In this document: one piece after another, positions 17,855 through 26,910 of the stretch
Layout: every line of letters begins with the position of its first letter
Position numbering within the stretch: position 1 is the stretch's first letter
Origin: Hymenobacter chitinivorans DSM 11115
GTDB taxonomy: Bacteria > Bacteroidota > Bacteroidia > Cytophagales > Hymenobacteraceae
Reading direction: 5' to 3'
Assembly (NCBI RefSeq): GCF_002797555.1
Contig: NZ_PGFA01000001.1
Coordinates: forward strand, 3,162,001-3,226,000
DNA: 64,000 nt
Notes under the pieces: generated by a model
Told to the model about the DNA's origin: nothing
Databases searched by the model: none
What the model saw: the letters and a program-made list of their open reading frames with translations, nothing else
Made by a program: the position numbers and the translations under genes

Positions 17855-18164
17855 GAATAGTATTTTTTTGAATTCGGAAAAAAAATCTAACGGTCAGGCT
17901 ACCGCCAAGCTCACGAGCAATTGTATGCTTGAGCTGACAAAACGGGACGTTTGGGGAAGTAATTGAGCCCGGGCCCAATTGGCGGCAAGTTAAACAATTC
18001 CCAGCCCAAGCTGAAGCGCAAAACGGGCCGCCTCCTTCCTAACTCTGGGTTTGCCGAGAAAATTTCCGACGCGGGCAGCTTTTTCCCGTTTAAAACAACT
18101 TTTGTGGGAGTGGCCGGTCGTATTGCAACGCGGGCTACTGTACCACCTGCTCTGCTTACCGCTT
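17855..18164. other. 310-nt divergent intergenic region
   Basis: Between the RimJ/L-like gene (minus) and the M28 gene (plus). The part near the acetyltransferase is AT-rich with short A and T runs. AACTTTTG at about 18100 is close to the -7 consensus. No gene or hairpin was recognised. Confidence 0.4.
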
Positions 18165-19823
18165 ATGCTTTCCTCTTCTTCACGCCTGTTGCTGCTGGCT
18201 TTCAGCGGCTTGCTTTCCTATTCGGCGACCGGCCAGGAGCTGCGCCTCGACAAAAAAGTAACCAAGGCCCTGCAAAAGGTCGAGCCCAATGACCTCAAGG
18301 CTCATATTCAGTACCTGGCCGACGACAAGCTGCTGGGCCGCCGCCCCGGCACGCCCGGCTACCAGTTGGCCGTGGATTACGTGAGCCGGCAGCTGCAAAG
18401 CCTGGGCGTGCAGCCCGCCGGCGACGCGGGCACCTTCGTGCAGCGGGTGCGCCTGCGCAAAGCCTTTAGCAATCCGGCCACCACCAAGCTGCTGCTCAGC
18501 ACTGGTTCCGAGGCGCCCGTGCCCCTGGCCCCGGCCCAGGAATTCGTGTTTTACCCCAACCCCGAAGCCCCGAGCGTAACCGTGCATGCCCCGCTGGCTT
18601 TTGCCGGCTACGGCATCAGCGCCCCCGAGCTGAATTACGACGACTACGCCGGCCTCGACGCGCGCGGCAAGGTGGTAGTGGTGCTGCGCGGGGCGCCCAA
18701 GGCGTTTCCCTCCACCGTGGCCGCCGCCAGCCAGGATGTGCTGGCCCTGCTGCAGAACGCCGTGCAGCACGGCGCGGTGGGGGTGCTGTTGGCTTCGCCC
18801 ACGCCCAAAACGCCGCTGCCCAACTTTAAGTCGGGCGTATTCAGCGTGCTCGATGCCGAGGGCAAAGTGGCCGCCTCCCGCTCCTTCGCACCCGGCGTGC
18901 AGCTGCTCGGAGCCGTGAGTGCCGGCACCCTGCAAACCCTGCTGCGCACGGCCGCCACCGATACCACGGCCGCCTACGCGGCCCTGCGCGCGGGCCAGCC
19001 GGCCTCGGTAGCGCTGCGCAGCACGATGAAGGCCACCAACGTTTCCACCTACCAGGACCTGGACAGCTACAACGTGGTGGGCAAAATCCCCGGCTCCGAC
19101 GCCCGGCTGCGCGACGAATACGTGGTGCACAGCGCCCACCTCGACCACCTGGGCGTAGGGGTGCCCGTGAAAGGCGACTCGATTTACAACGGGGCCCACG
19201 ACAACGCTTCGGGCGTGGCCAGCGTGCTGGAAATTGCCCGGATTTATGCGCGCCTGCCGGAGCGTGAAAAGCCCAAACGCTCGGTGCTGCTCGTGCTCCA
19301 AACCGGGGAGGAGCTGGGCCTGCTGGGCTCGGCCTACTTTGCGGCCCGGCCTACGGTGCCCAAGGAGCAAATCGTGGCCGACATTAACACCGACATGCCC
19401 ACCATCATTGCCCCGCTGCTGTCCATTGTGGCCCTGGGCGCCCAGCACTCGACCCTGGCCGAGCCGGTGAACAAGGCCGCGGCGTACCTGAAGCTAAGCG
19501 TGGAGGCCGACCCCGAGCCCGAGCAAAACCGCTTTATCCGCTCCGACCAGTACAGCTTCGTGCTCCAGGGCATTCCGGCCTTACACATCAAATACGGCAA
19601 CAAAACCGCCGACGGTAAAAACGACCTAAGCAAAACCGTGCAGGCCTGGCGCGCCACCACCTACCACAAGCCCCAGGACGACATGAACGGCACCTTCGAC
19701 TTCGAAGCGGGCAAAAAATACGTCCAGCTCAACTTCCTCATCGGCTACCAGGTGGCCCAGGCCGCGCAGCGCCCCCGCTGGAACCCCGGCGACTTTTTCG
19801 GCACCCGGTTCGGCAGCAAGTAG
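18165..19823 (+). CDS. M28-family zinc aminopeptidase with PA insert
   Basis: 552 residues from the ATG at 18165, chosen because it begins the signal peptide MLSSSSRLLLLAFSGLLSYS. A protease-associated (PA) domain runs about 140-270 (YAGLDARGKVVVVLRG). The M28 catalytic domain carries zinc ligands His and Asp in SAHLDHLGV, Asp in GAHDNASGVAS, the catalytic Glu-Glu in QTGEELGLLGS and Asp in ADINTDMP. It probably trims peptides in the periplasm. Confidence 0.92.
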   Translation: MLSSSSRLLLLAFSGLLSYSATGQELRLDKKVTKALQKVEPNDLKAHIQYLADDKLLGRRPGTPGYQLAVDYVSRQLQSLGVQPAGDAGTFVQRVRLRKAFSNPATTKLLLSTGSEAPVPLAPAQEFVFYPNPEAPSVTVHAPLAFAGYGISAPELNYDDYAGLDARGKVVVVLRGAPKAFPSTVAAASQDVLALLQNAVQHGAVGVLLASPTPKTPLPNFKSGVFSVLDAEGKVAASRSFAPGVQLLGAVSAGTLQTLLRTAATDTTAAYAALRAGQPASVALRSTMKATNVSTYQDLDSYNVVGKIPGSDARLRDEYVVHSAHLDHLGVGVPVKGDSIYNGAHDNASGVASVLEIARIYARLPEREKPKRSVLLVLQTGEELGLLGSAYFAARPTVPKEQIVADINTDMPTIIAPLLSIVALGAQHSTLAEPVNKAAAYLKLSVEADPEPEQNRFIRSDQYSFVLQGIPALHIKYGNKTADGKNDLSKTVQAWRATTYHKPQDDMNGTFDFEAGKKYVQLNFLIGYQVAQAAQRPRWNPGDFFGTRFGSK

Positions 19824-19856
19824 CTGGCTGCTCCCACCCCTGCTGGCCGCTACGCA

Positions 19857-20030
19857 GGTAGAAGGCCAGGGTGATTTACAGAGGGTCTTCTACCTGGTTA
19901 GGTAGAAGACCCTCGCTATTTTAGGAGGGTCTTCTACCAACCTAGGTAGAAGACCCTCGCTATTTTAGGAGGGTCGTCTACCTAACCAGGTAGAAGACCC
20001 TCACTATTTTCGGAGGGTCGTCTACCTGCC
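19857..20030. repeat. Tandem array of 34-bp palindromes (44-bp period)
   Basis: Three near-identical palindromes at 19881-19914, 19925-19958 and 19969-20002 (arms GAGGGTCTTCTACC / GGTAGAAGACCCTC, 6-nt variable loop) separated by the 10-nt linker GCTATTTTAG. A degenerate half unit precedes (19857-19880) and a left half unit follows (20013-20030). Unit 3 has one mismatch in the stem. It lies between convergent genes, so it may end transcription from both sides, but tandem copies are unusual for a terminator. Confidence 0.9.
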
Positions 20031-20126
20031 AGCCAGGAGGACAAAGGGCTTTTACGCGTTGGCACCGCCCGTAATGGGGTGGGTGAGGCAGGTCCTTCGG
20101 CTGCGCCTCAGGAGGACTGGAGCGTT

Positions 20127-20369
20127 TTACACTTCCGGCAGGCGGATGTGCTCGATATAGGGCGTCAGGTTGTGGGAGTCCTGGAAGAGGTGAATAAACA
20201 GGATGTGCTCCTCGCCCTTGCTGCGCCACACCTCGGCGTAGAAGTCGCCGAGGGCGTAGAGCTGCAGCTCGAAGCTGTCCTGCCGCCGGTCGGACAAGAA
20301 GTGTCCGCTCCGGCGCAGAACGTCGGCTTGCTGGCCCATGGGCAACTCTTTGAAGGAAACTAAACGCAT
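20127..20369 (-). CDS. Small conserved-looking protein, unknown
   Basis: 80 residues from the ATG at 20369 (a GTG at 20381 is also possible). The sequence (VSFKELPMGQQADVLRRSGH then FELQLYALGDFYAEVW) is soluble, with a helix followed by a small sheet. It reads like a real gene: no rare composition, in a gap between convergent and divergent neighbours. No function can be given. Confidence 0.6.
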   Translation of the reverse strand: MRLVSFKELPMGQQADVLRRSGHFLSDRRQDSFELQLYALGDFYAEVWRSKGEEHILFIHLFQDSHNLTPYIEHIRLPEV

Positions 20370-20499
20370 ACGAGCAGACACAACCGGCCCGGCCTAATGC
20401 GGGTTCCGGCCGGGGGCACTTCCCCGGAAAGTTCGGCAGCAGCTCGCGGATAACTTCTATTTTTCGCGAATAATTGCCTTTCCCACCTTAGTCTCCTGG

Positions 20500-21846
20500 A
20501 TGAAGACCCTCCGCTTCCCCCACCCGCTCGTGCTGCTCGTCGGGTTTATTTTGCTGGCTACCCTGCTAAGCTACGTGCTGCCCGCCGGCGAATTTGCCCG
20601 CCACGCCGATGCCGCCACCGGCCGCGACGTAGTGGTGCCCGGCTCCTACCACCGCGTGCCCGCCACCCCGGTTTCCCCCCTGGACGCCATGGTCGACATT
20701 CCCAAGGGCATGGCCGATGCGGCGGCCGTTATCTTCTTCGTCTTCCTGACCGGCGGGGCCTTCACCGTCATCGACCAGACCGGGGCCCTGCGCCGGGGCG
20801 TCGACTGGCTGCTGGGCAAGCTGCGGGGGCAGGAAGTGCTGGTCATTCCCATTATTTCCCTGCTGTTTGCCACGATGGGGGCGCTGGAAAACATGCAGGA
20901 GGAAATTATTCCGCTGGTGCCGGTGCTGCTGGTGCTGATGCGCCGCCTGGGCTACCCCGTCATTACGGCGGCCGCCGTCAGCATCGGGGCCGCGGCCGTG
21001 GGCGCCTCGTTCAGCCCCCTGAACCCGTTTCAGGTCGGTATTGCCCAGAAGCTGGCCCAGCTGCCGCTGCTCTCGGGCGCCTGGTTCCGGCTCACGTTTC
21101 TAGCCCTGGCCCTGGTGGTCTGGATTGGGGGCACGATGCGCTACGCGGCCAAAAACCGGGTTGTTCCGGAGCTAGGCACCGACGACGACGCTACCACTGC
21201 CCGGGCCGGCCGCCACGGCATCGTGCTGCTGCTTTTGCTGCTGACCTTTGCCGTGTTTACCTACGGGGTGCTGAACCTGGGCTGGGAGTTTGAGCAGATG
21301 GGCGCCCTGTTTTTCGTGCTGGGCGTGCTGGCCGGCCTTATCGGCGGCCTGGGCCTCAACGGCACCGCCGAGGCCTTCATCACCGGCTTTCGGGACCTGG
21401 CGTTTTCGGCCTTGCTCATCGGCTTTGCCCGGGCCATTTTCGTGGTCCTCGAGCAGGGCCATATCGTCGATACCATCGTCAACGGCTTGTCGGCACCCCT
21501 GGCTCAGCTGCCCGTCACACTCTCGGCCCTGAGCATGATTGGGGTGCACACGGCCCTGCATTTGCCCGTGCCCAGCGTGAGCGGGCAGGCCGTGCTGACC
21601 ATGCCCATCCTCACCCCGCTCTCCGATTTGCTGGGCTTGCCCCGCCAGGTCACGGTGCTGGCCTACCAGTACGGGGCCGGCCTGTGCGAAATCATCACCC
21701 CCACCAACGGGGCCCTCGTGGCCATTGTGGCCGCCTGCGGGGTCCGCTTCGACCAGTGGTGGAAATTCGTGCTGCCCCTATATTTCACCCTGCTGGCCCT
21801 GGCCGCCGTGGCCGTGGTTATCGGCGTCGCTATTGGGCTGGCGTAG
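20500..21846 (+). CDS. YfcC-family (dicarboxylate/basic amino acid type) permease
   Basis: 448 residues with about 11-12 membrane spans. Family features: a hydrophobic start with LLSYVLPAGEF, then IFFVFLTGGAFTVIDQTGAL, a conserved ALENMQEE loop, GASFSPLNPF and, late, a VPSVSGQAVLTMPI re-entrant motif followed by GAGLCEIITPTNGALVA. YfcC/ArcD-like carriers move C4-dicarboxylates, short-chain fatty acids or amino acids; the substrate is not predictable. Stand-alone gene. Confidence 0.85.
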   Translation: MKTLRFPHPLVLLVGFILLATLLSYVLPAGEFARHADAATGRDVVVPGSYHRVPATPVSPLDAMVDIPKGMADAAAVIFFVFLTGGAFTVIDQTGALRRGVDWLLGKLRGQEVLVIPIISLLFATMGALENMQEEIIPLVPVLLVLMRRLGYPVITAAAVSIGAAAVGASFSPLNPFQVGIAQKLAQLPLLSGAWFRLTFLALALVVWIGGTMRYAAKNRVVPELGTDDDATTARAGRHGIVLLLLLLTFAVFTYGVLNLGWEFEQMGALFFVLGVLAGLIGGLGLNGTAEAFITGFRDLAFSALLIGFARAIFVVLEQGHIVDTIVNGLSAPLAQLPVTLSALSMIGVHTALHLPVPSVSGQAVLTMPILTPLSDLLGLPRQVTVLAYQYGAGLCEIITPTNGALVAIVAACGVRFDQWWKFVLPLYFTLLALAAVAVVIGVAIGLA

Positions 21847-21990
21847 CTAATGTGGTGGAATGTGGGGAATGTGAGAAATGTGGAGAATGTGTCCTTATGA
21901 GGCGTGAGCCGTGGCCATCCGTCATTTGCACAGGTAGTCCCGCTCTTTTATTAAAAAGCCCTTTCCCGTTGCGACGAGAAAGGGCTTTTG
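21843..21990. repeat. Composite structured repeat, copy 1, with terminator
   Basis: Begins with a run of AATGTGG-like units, then TGTCCTTATGAGGCGTGAGC and CCATCCGTC, then a terminator hairpin AAAAGCCCTTTC / GAAAGGGCTTTT (21953-21989). It shares the left arm and central hairpin with the element at 35763-36000; the right arm is decayed. Confidence 0.7.
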
Positions 21991-22025
21991 CCTTGTAGCA
22001 AGCCTTTCGCCGCTCAGTCCTCAAT

Positions 22026-23507
22026 CTATACATCCCACACCCGGAGCCGGCCATCATACGAGGCGCTGAGTAGCTGCCCGCTCTCCGGCAGCCAGGCCGT
22101 GGACTGCACAAAATCGTCGTGGGTCATTGCCTGCTGACAGCTGCCGGTTGTTAAATCCCAAATTTTCACCTGGTTGTCTTCGCCCCCGCTGGCCAGCCGG
22201 CCCCCGGGCAGCAACGTCAGCGTGCGGACAATGCCCCGGTGGGCCGCCAGCGTCGACACCAACGCCCAATGTTGCAGCGTGTGGTCGGCCTGCCACACCT
22301 GGATTTCCCCGGCCTGGGTGCCGGCATATAGCCGCCGAGGTCCAGGCTCAAACAACAGGGTGTGCGCCGGTGGTAAGTCGTTGCCGATAACTGCCAGGCT
22401 GGCTTGAGTGGGCCAGTGCCACAGCCGGAGCGCTCCGTCCTCGGAAGAGGATACAAGCAGCTCGGCGGCTACGGGAATGGCCTGCCAGACCCAGTCGGTG
22501 TGCCCGGCCAGAGTGTGCTGCACGCGCCCGTGCTCATCACTGATTTTGATAAGTCCATCGGCGGCCGAGCTGACAAACAGCTGGTCGGTAAGCCGGCGCA
22601 GGGAAAGCACGGTAGCCCGGTGCAGGGCTAGGCTGCGGCGCAGCACGAAGCCATTCGGACCCCGCTCCCACACCTTGATGCTCATGTCCCGGGAGCCCGA
22701 AAGCAGCGTCGTCGCGTTAAGCTGGCACAAGCTCAGAATGGAGTTCTGGTGCCCGGCCAACTGCTGCCGCAACTCTCCCCGGCGGCTCCAGACCTTAATT
22801 AGTTTGTCGCGGCCCGCACTAAGAACCTCTTCCCCGAACGGCAGCACCTGCCAGATATAGCCCAAATGGCCCGGGGCGTAGGGCCCCGCTTGCGCACCCA
22901 GCGGCGTGGTTTCGTAGAGAATGTCGCTGCGCAGCACGTATTTCTCCCCGGCTTCCAGCTGCTCTCCTTCGTGCCAGAGCCGGTGGTCAAAAACGATTAA
23001 GTCGCCCTTGGCCGGCTCATACTCGGCCCACACCTGCGGGTCGTCCTTGCTGCGGTAAAATAGGGTCCGGCCGCCCCGGAATTCGGCCGCGTCATTCAGG
23101 TACACCATAAAAGTCAGGCGCGACTGTACGGTTTCGGATTCGTGGTACACGCCGTCGAGGTGGCGGTGGAAGTACTGGCCCGCGGCGTAGCGGCAGAAGC
23201 GCAGCCGGGTATTGAGCTGCTTGAGCTGCCAGGGCTGCCCACCCGGTTGTTCGGCGGGCAATTCCGCGGGCAGCACCGGCCCAATTACTGAGAAAAGCTG
23301 CTGGGCCAGTTCTTCGTCATCCACCACGCACCGCTCGTTGTTGCGGTAGTAGGTGGGGTAATGTGTGGCGGCCGAGTGCAAACCCACTTGTATATCGGCG
23401 GTAAGCAACGCCGCACAGGCGCTGGCACTAAAGGCCCCGGGTACAATGAAACAGATTAAGTCACTGTCGGGCAGCAAATGGCGCACCTGGTGAAGAGCAG
23501 CTTTCAT
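22026..23507 (-). CDS. Prolyl-4-hydroxylase-like dioxygenase fused to WD40 propeller
   Basis: 493 residues. Residues about 1-210 form a 2-oxoglutarate/Fe(II) dioxygenase: iron ligands His and Asp in YFHRHLDGVY, the third His in DHRLWHEGEQ and the 2-oxoglutarate Arg in KYVLRSD. From about 215 to the end there are seven WD40-like repeats (for example LSGSRDMSIKVWERG, LASGGEDNQVKIWDL). No signal peptide is clear, so it is probably cytoplasmic. P4H domains hydroxylate Pro or other side chains; the propeller likely recruits the target. A terminator and repeat element lie beyond the start. Confidence 0.9.
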   Translation of the reverse strand: MKAALHQVRHLLPDSDLICFIVPGAFSASACAALLTADIQVGLHSAATHYPTYYRNNERCVVDDEELAQQLFSVIGPVLPAELPAEQPGGQPWQLKQLNTRLRFCRYAAGQYFHRHLDGVYHESETVQSRLTFMVYLNDAAEFRGGRTLFYRSKDDPQVWAEYEPAKGDLIVFDHRLWHEGEQLEAGEKYVLRSDILYETTPLGAQAGPYAPGHLGYIWQVLPFGEEVLSAGRDKLIKVWSRRGELRQQLAGHQNSILSLCQLNATTLLSGSRDMSIKVWERGPNGFVLRRSLALHRATVLSLRRLTDQLFVSSAADGLIKISDEHGRVQHTLAGHTDWVWQAIPVAAELLVSSSEDGALRLWHWPTQASLAVIGNDLPPAHTLLFEPGPRRLYAGTQAGEIQVWQADHTLQHWALVSTLAAHRGIVRTLTLLPGGRLASGGEDNQVKIWDLTTGSCQQAMTHDDFVQSTAWLPESGQLLSASYDGRLRVWDV

Positions 23508-23559
23508 ACCCGAAGATGATACAATTACCGGCGGCGTACCCGTCTATGGGAGGAGGCAG

Positions 23560-23712
23560 GAAAAAGTCATCCGTCCGTTGAAATGCGCGGAGCCCTCTAA
23601 AGTGAAAAGCCCTTCCCCGTAACAAACAGGAAAGGGCTTTCTGAGTAAAGGCAGCTCAGCACATTTCAGAGGACAGATTGCTTCGCAAGCTCGCAAGGAT
23701 ACATTCCCCACA
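23560..23712. repeat. Composite structured repeat, copy 3
   Basis: Left arm CATCCGTCC, central hairpin AAAAGCCCTT / AAGGGCTTT (23605-23640), right arm 23667-23702 (CAGAGGACAGATTGCTTCGC onward) matching the right arm of the 35.8-kb copy, then the CACATTAGC outer motif touching the stop codon of the next gene. Confidence 0.7.
23605..23640 (-). terminator. Terminator hairpin inside the repeat
   Basis: Ends transcription of the 133-aa gene that finishes at 23713; stem AAAAGCCCTT / AAGGGCTTT. Confidence 0.7.
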
Positions 23713-24114
23713 TTAGCTTAGCCGCAGCTCTTCGGCTTCGAAAACGCGCTTCACTTTGCGCTTTTTCTCGACCAGCTGGAAGCTGGCCCGGTGCTGGGCT
23801 TCGTTCCAGTAGACGTCCGAAATCAGGCCACGGTGGGCGGGACGGCCGGGCTCGGGGTTGGCTTCCTCCACCAGGTCGCCGAAGCTGAAGGGGGGCTTGT
23901 CGTGGAGCTCCTGGAACAACTCGCCGCTGACTTTGAACTGCTGCTCGTCGTAGCGGAGCAGAATCCAGTCCTCGGTTTCGTCGATTTTCTCGAAGAGCTT
24001 GCCCATGGGCTCCAGCCACTCGAAGGTGCGGCGGTTGGCGGGGTGAATGTAGCGGAAGCCGAAATCCGGCGTCCAGGAATACAGGCCGTAGGTGACGGGT
24101 TTGGGACGGGGCAT
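23713..24114 (-). CDS. Conserved-type hypothetical protein
   Basis: 133 residues from the ATG at 24114 (start MPRPKPVTYGLYSWTPDFG). The protein has a Tyr/Trp-rich N-terminal half (FGFRYIHPANRRTFEWLEPMG) and a basic C-terminus (EKKRKVKRVF). It looks like a small, soluble, folded protein, but I cannot name the family. The last codons overlap the outer arm of a repeat element. Confidence 0.65.
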   Translation of the reverse strand: MPRPKPVTYGLYSWTPDFGFRYIHPANRRTFEWLEPMGKLFEKIDETEDWILLRYDEQQFKVSGELFQELHDKPPFSFGDLVEEANPEPGRPAHRGLISDVYWNEAQHRASFQLVEKKRKVKRVFEAEELRLS

Positions 24115-24483
24115 GAATGCAGAAATACGAATTGGAAAGGGCCTTGCCGGCCGCTGCGCCACGTTTTGCGGCAGCTTACCCGGCAGCAGATTATAACAAC
24201 AAAACTCCGCTATTTATTCCCGGCCGGCAAGGTTTGAGCCGCTATTCCGCCCGGCCGCTTCCTAAAAACTACCGGAATTTTAGGTGAAACCCCGGCGGGT
24301 TTCGGGCAAAGTCCGCCGGGACTATTCCCAGGTTCCCGCCGCCGTGCAACCCGTTTTTTTACGGAGTCAAATTCCGCTTTTTTCCCTATAACTCCCGCCC
24401 GTCCCCCTGTCGTTCAAGGAATTCTGCGCCGGCTCAGGGAGGAACCGGCGCAGGTTAAACCATTAAAAAAGAGCGGGGAAACA
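24115..24483. promoter_or_regulatory. 369-nt divergent region with two GC-rich hairpins
   Basis: Upstream of the DUF421 gene on plus and of the 133-aa gene on minus. Hairpins: CCCGGCGG / CCGCCGGG (24291-24320) and CTGCGCCGG / CCGGCGCAG (24424-24453), the latter 30 nt before the DUF421 ATG. No exact -7 box was found. Confidence 0.5.
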
Positions 24484-25206
24484 ATGAAAAAGGAAGAAAT
24501 TCACTTAGGTGACTGGCAACGCATTATCCTGGGCAACGCCCCGGGCGAGTACATGCTCGAAGTGGTCCTGCGGACCCTGGTTATTTACGTCATTCTACTG
24601 GTCGTAATCCGGCTGCTGGGCAAACGCATGGGCGCCCAGCTCACTATCACCGAAATGGCCGTGATGCTCACCCTGGGGGCCATTGTGGCCGTGCCCATGC
24701 AGATTCCCGACCGGGGCCTGCTGCCGGCGGCCGTGCTGCTGGGCGTGGTGCTGCTCCTGCAGCGGGGCGTCAACCTGCTGGCGTTGAAAAACCGCAAGGT
24801 GGAAGTCGTGGTGCAGAGCGACGTGAGTCTGCTGCTCAAAAACGGGGTGCTGAACACGGCCGAAATGGAGAAGATGGGCATTTCGCACGAGCAGGTATTT
24901 GCCCATTTGCGCTCCAAGGATGTGCTCCACCTGGGCCAGCTCTGCCGGGTCTACCTCGAATCGGGGGGGCATTTCAGCGTGTTTCGCTACAAGGAGCCGC
25001 GGCCGGGCCTGAGCGTGCTGCCCGAGCGCGACGAGCACCTGCGCGACGAGGAGCAGCACGCCCCCGACCTGAGTGCCTGCCTCTACTGCGGCAACGTGCA
25101 GCACCAGGTGTCGGCCAAAACCCAGTGCACCAACTGCGGCCACCAGCACTGGAGCTACGCCGTGCAGCCCCAGAGCCTGGTCGAGCAGGAAGCCGTGCTT
25201 CACTAA
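24484..25206 (+). CDS. DUF421 (YetF-type) membrane protein with C-terminal Cys4 motif
   Basis: 240 residues. The N-terminal part has three membrane helices (for example LEVVLRTLVIYVILLVVIRL), then LGKRMGAQLTITEMAVML, a DUF421 hallmark, and a cytoplasmic alpha/beta domain (LKNGVLNTAEMEKMGIS; LRSKDVLHLGQLCRVYLE). It ends with CLYCGN and CTNCGH, a probable zinc ribbon. DUF421 proteins are of unknown function, with reported roles around sporulation and envelope stress in Bacilli. The next gene is a paralogue, 75 nt downstream. Confidence 0.88.
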   Translation: MKKEEIHLGDWQRIILGNAPGEYMLEVVLRTLVIYVILLVVIRLLGKRMGAQLTITEMAVMLTLGAIVAVPMQIPDRGLLPAAVLLGVVLLLQRGVNLLALKNRKVEVVVQSDVSLLLKNGVLNTAEMEKMGISHEQVFAHLRSKDVLHLGQLCRVYLESGGHFSVFRYKEPRPGLSVLPERDEHLRDEEQHAPDLSACLYCGNVQHQVSAKTQCTNCGHQHWSYAVQPQSLVEQEAVLH

Positions 25207-25281
25207 CGCAACCAGCTAGCTTCTTATCTGATCTGCCGAAACCTTAAACCGCCCGCCGGGCAGTACTGATCCTCTTTCGCT

Positions 25282-25980
25282 ATGAAACCCGAAGAAATCC
25301 ATATTACCGATTACATGCGCATCCTGCTGGGGCAGGTGCCCTGGAGCTTTCTGCTGGAAGTGGCCATCCGCGCCGTCTTTCTCTACGCCCTGATTCTGGT
25401 GTCGATGCGCCTGATGGGCAAGCGGATGTCGTCGCAGCTGAGCCGGCACGAGCTGGCCGCCATTGCCTCCATTGCCGCCGCCGTCGGGGTACCCATTCAG
25501 GCCCCCGACCGGGGCTTGCTGCCCGCCCTGCTCATTGCGGCCGTCATCGTGCTGGTGCAGCGCTTCGTGTTCCGGGAGTCGTTTCGCAGCCGCACGTTTG
25601 AAATCACCACCCAGGGCTACGTCGATACCATGGTGGAAGACGGCTGCCTGTGCTACGACGCCATGCAAAACGCGGTCCTTTCGCAGGAGCGGCTCTTTGC
25701 CGAGCTGCGCCAGAAGGGTATCGACAACCTGGGCAAGGTCCGGCGCCTGTACATGGAAGCCAGCGGGGCCATTACCATCGTGCCCCAGAACCCACCCCGC
25801 CCCGGCCTGACGCTGATTCCGAGCTGGGACGAGGACTTCCTGCGCGACCAGCACCACGCCCCCGACACCTACGCCTGCTGCCACTGCGGCAACGTGCAGC
25901 ACGCGGCCCGGCAGCAGCAGCCGGCGGCCTGCACCCGCTGCCAGCACCAGGAATGGTCGCCGGCCGTGGTGGCGGCCTAA
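25282..25980 (+). CDS. DUF421 (YetF-type) membrane protein, tandem paralogue
   Basis: 232 residues with the same layout as its neighbour: GKRMSSQLSRHELAAIASIA after the third helix, an alpha/beta C-domain (RLFAELRQKGIDNLGKVRRL) and a Cys4 end CCHCGN plus CTRCQH. The two genes share their order, length and motif positions, indicating tandem duplication followed by divergence, and may form a heteromer. Confidence 0.88.
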   Translation: MKPEEIHITDYMRILLGQVPWSFLLEVAIRAVFLYALILVSMRLMGKRMSSQLSRHELAAIASIAAAVGVPIQAPDRGLLPALLIAAVIVLVQRFVFRESFRSRTFEITTQGYVDTMVEDGCLCYDAMQNAVLSQERLFAELRQKGIDNLGKVRRLYMEASGAITIVPQNPPRPGLTLIPSWDEDFLRDQHHAPDTYACCHCGNVQHAARQQQPAACTRCQHQEWSPAVVAA

Positions 25981-26034
25981 TACGGGGCCGGGGCGCTGAA
26001 TTAACTACGGCCAGGCCGGGCGGTGTAGCACAGG

Positions 26035-26736
26035 CTACGCTTCCCGGCCTTGTTGCTGCTGGCTCGAGGGCCGGTGCAGCTGCCGGGCGTGGGCCACGAG
26101 CCGGTCGCGGTGGGCGGGGCCGTCGTGCAGGCTGGCGAAGGAAATTGGCTGCTGCCGGCCGTCGAGGCAGCGCACCAGCACGTCGGCCGCGCCCACGGGC
26201 TCTACGGTCTCAATTTCGGCCCAATCAAACCGAAACGCGGGCTGCAACAACCCAGTCCGGCCGCCAAAGCCAGCCGGGTGCAGGTGCAGGTGGCGCCGCT
26301 CGATGGCCCGGTGCATCGTGAAGGCCATTACCACGAAAAAACCGGCCACGGCAAAGTACAGATACGGTAATACGTGGAAGCTGTGGGTGCCGCGGGCCAG
26401 GTCGGCCTCGTGGTGGCGGTGCATAATATGGTAGCCTTCCAGGGCCAGAATGCCGGCCGCAGCCAGCTCCAGCCACGCCACCCGCTCGTGGTGGTGGGCG
26501 TGGCGCCGCAGCTGCAGCAGCTCGCGCACCATCAGCCCCAGATAGGCGGCGCCCACCACAAACTCCAGGATGGTAACCCAGGTCAGCAGCTCCCGGCCCG
26601 TCATGGCCCCCATGGCCGTGGTGAGCAGCACCAGGGCCGGCACAATGTGCGAGAGGGCCTTGCCCCGCTGCCGCCGGGCGTGGCGCTGGGGGTAGAGCGT
26701 AATTCGGTCGGGAGCAGCGGCGGCGGGTACGTTCAT
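26035..26736 (-). CDS. His-rich polytopic membrane protein
   Basis: 233 residues from the ATG at 26736 (a GTG at 26748 is the alternative). Four hydrophobic spans are visible (IVPALVLLTTAMGAM, TILEFVVGAAYLGLMV, LELAAAGILALEGYHIM, VLPYLYFAVAGFFVVMAF). The loops are rich in His (RRHAHHHERV, YHIMHRHHE, RRHLHLHPAG), which might bind metal. A cytosolic domain of about 70 residues follows. Family not recognised. Confidence 0.65.
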   Translation of the reverse strand: MNVPAAAAPDRITLYPQRHARRQRGKALSHIVPALVLLTTAMGAMTGRELLTWVTILEFVVGAAYLGLMVRELLQLRRHAHHHERVAWLELAAAGILALEGYHIMHRHHEADLARGTHSFHVLPYLYFAVAGFFVVMAFTMHRAIERRHLHLHPAGFGGRTGLLQPAFRFDWAEIETVEPVGAADVLVRCLDGRQQPISFASLHDGPAHRDRLVAHARQLHRPSSQQQQGREA

Positions 26737-26910
26737 AAAGCCAAGCACGGTATTTTTCCGTTGCCCCGCAACGAGCAGTCCGTTAGTTGCCGTTTCAGGC
26801 TTTCTGCTTCAGCTTCAATTCGTTGGACTGGACCCGATAACCTCAACACTATATAATCAGTTAGAAGCCGGTAGCGCCCAGCTGTACGGGCCGCTTTACC
26901 GTTGCTTCCA

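Noticed and set aside
19857..20030. The hairpin array as a CRISPR array
   Set aside because: The units are palindromic throughout with 10-nt constant linkers, so there are no unique spacers and no cas genes nearby.
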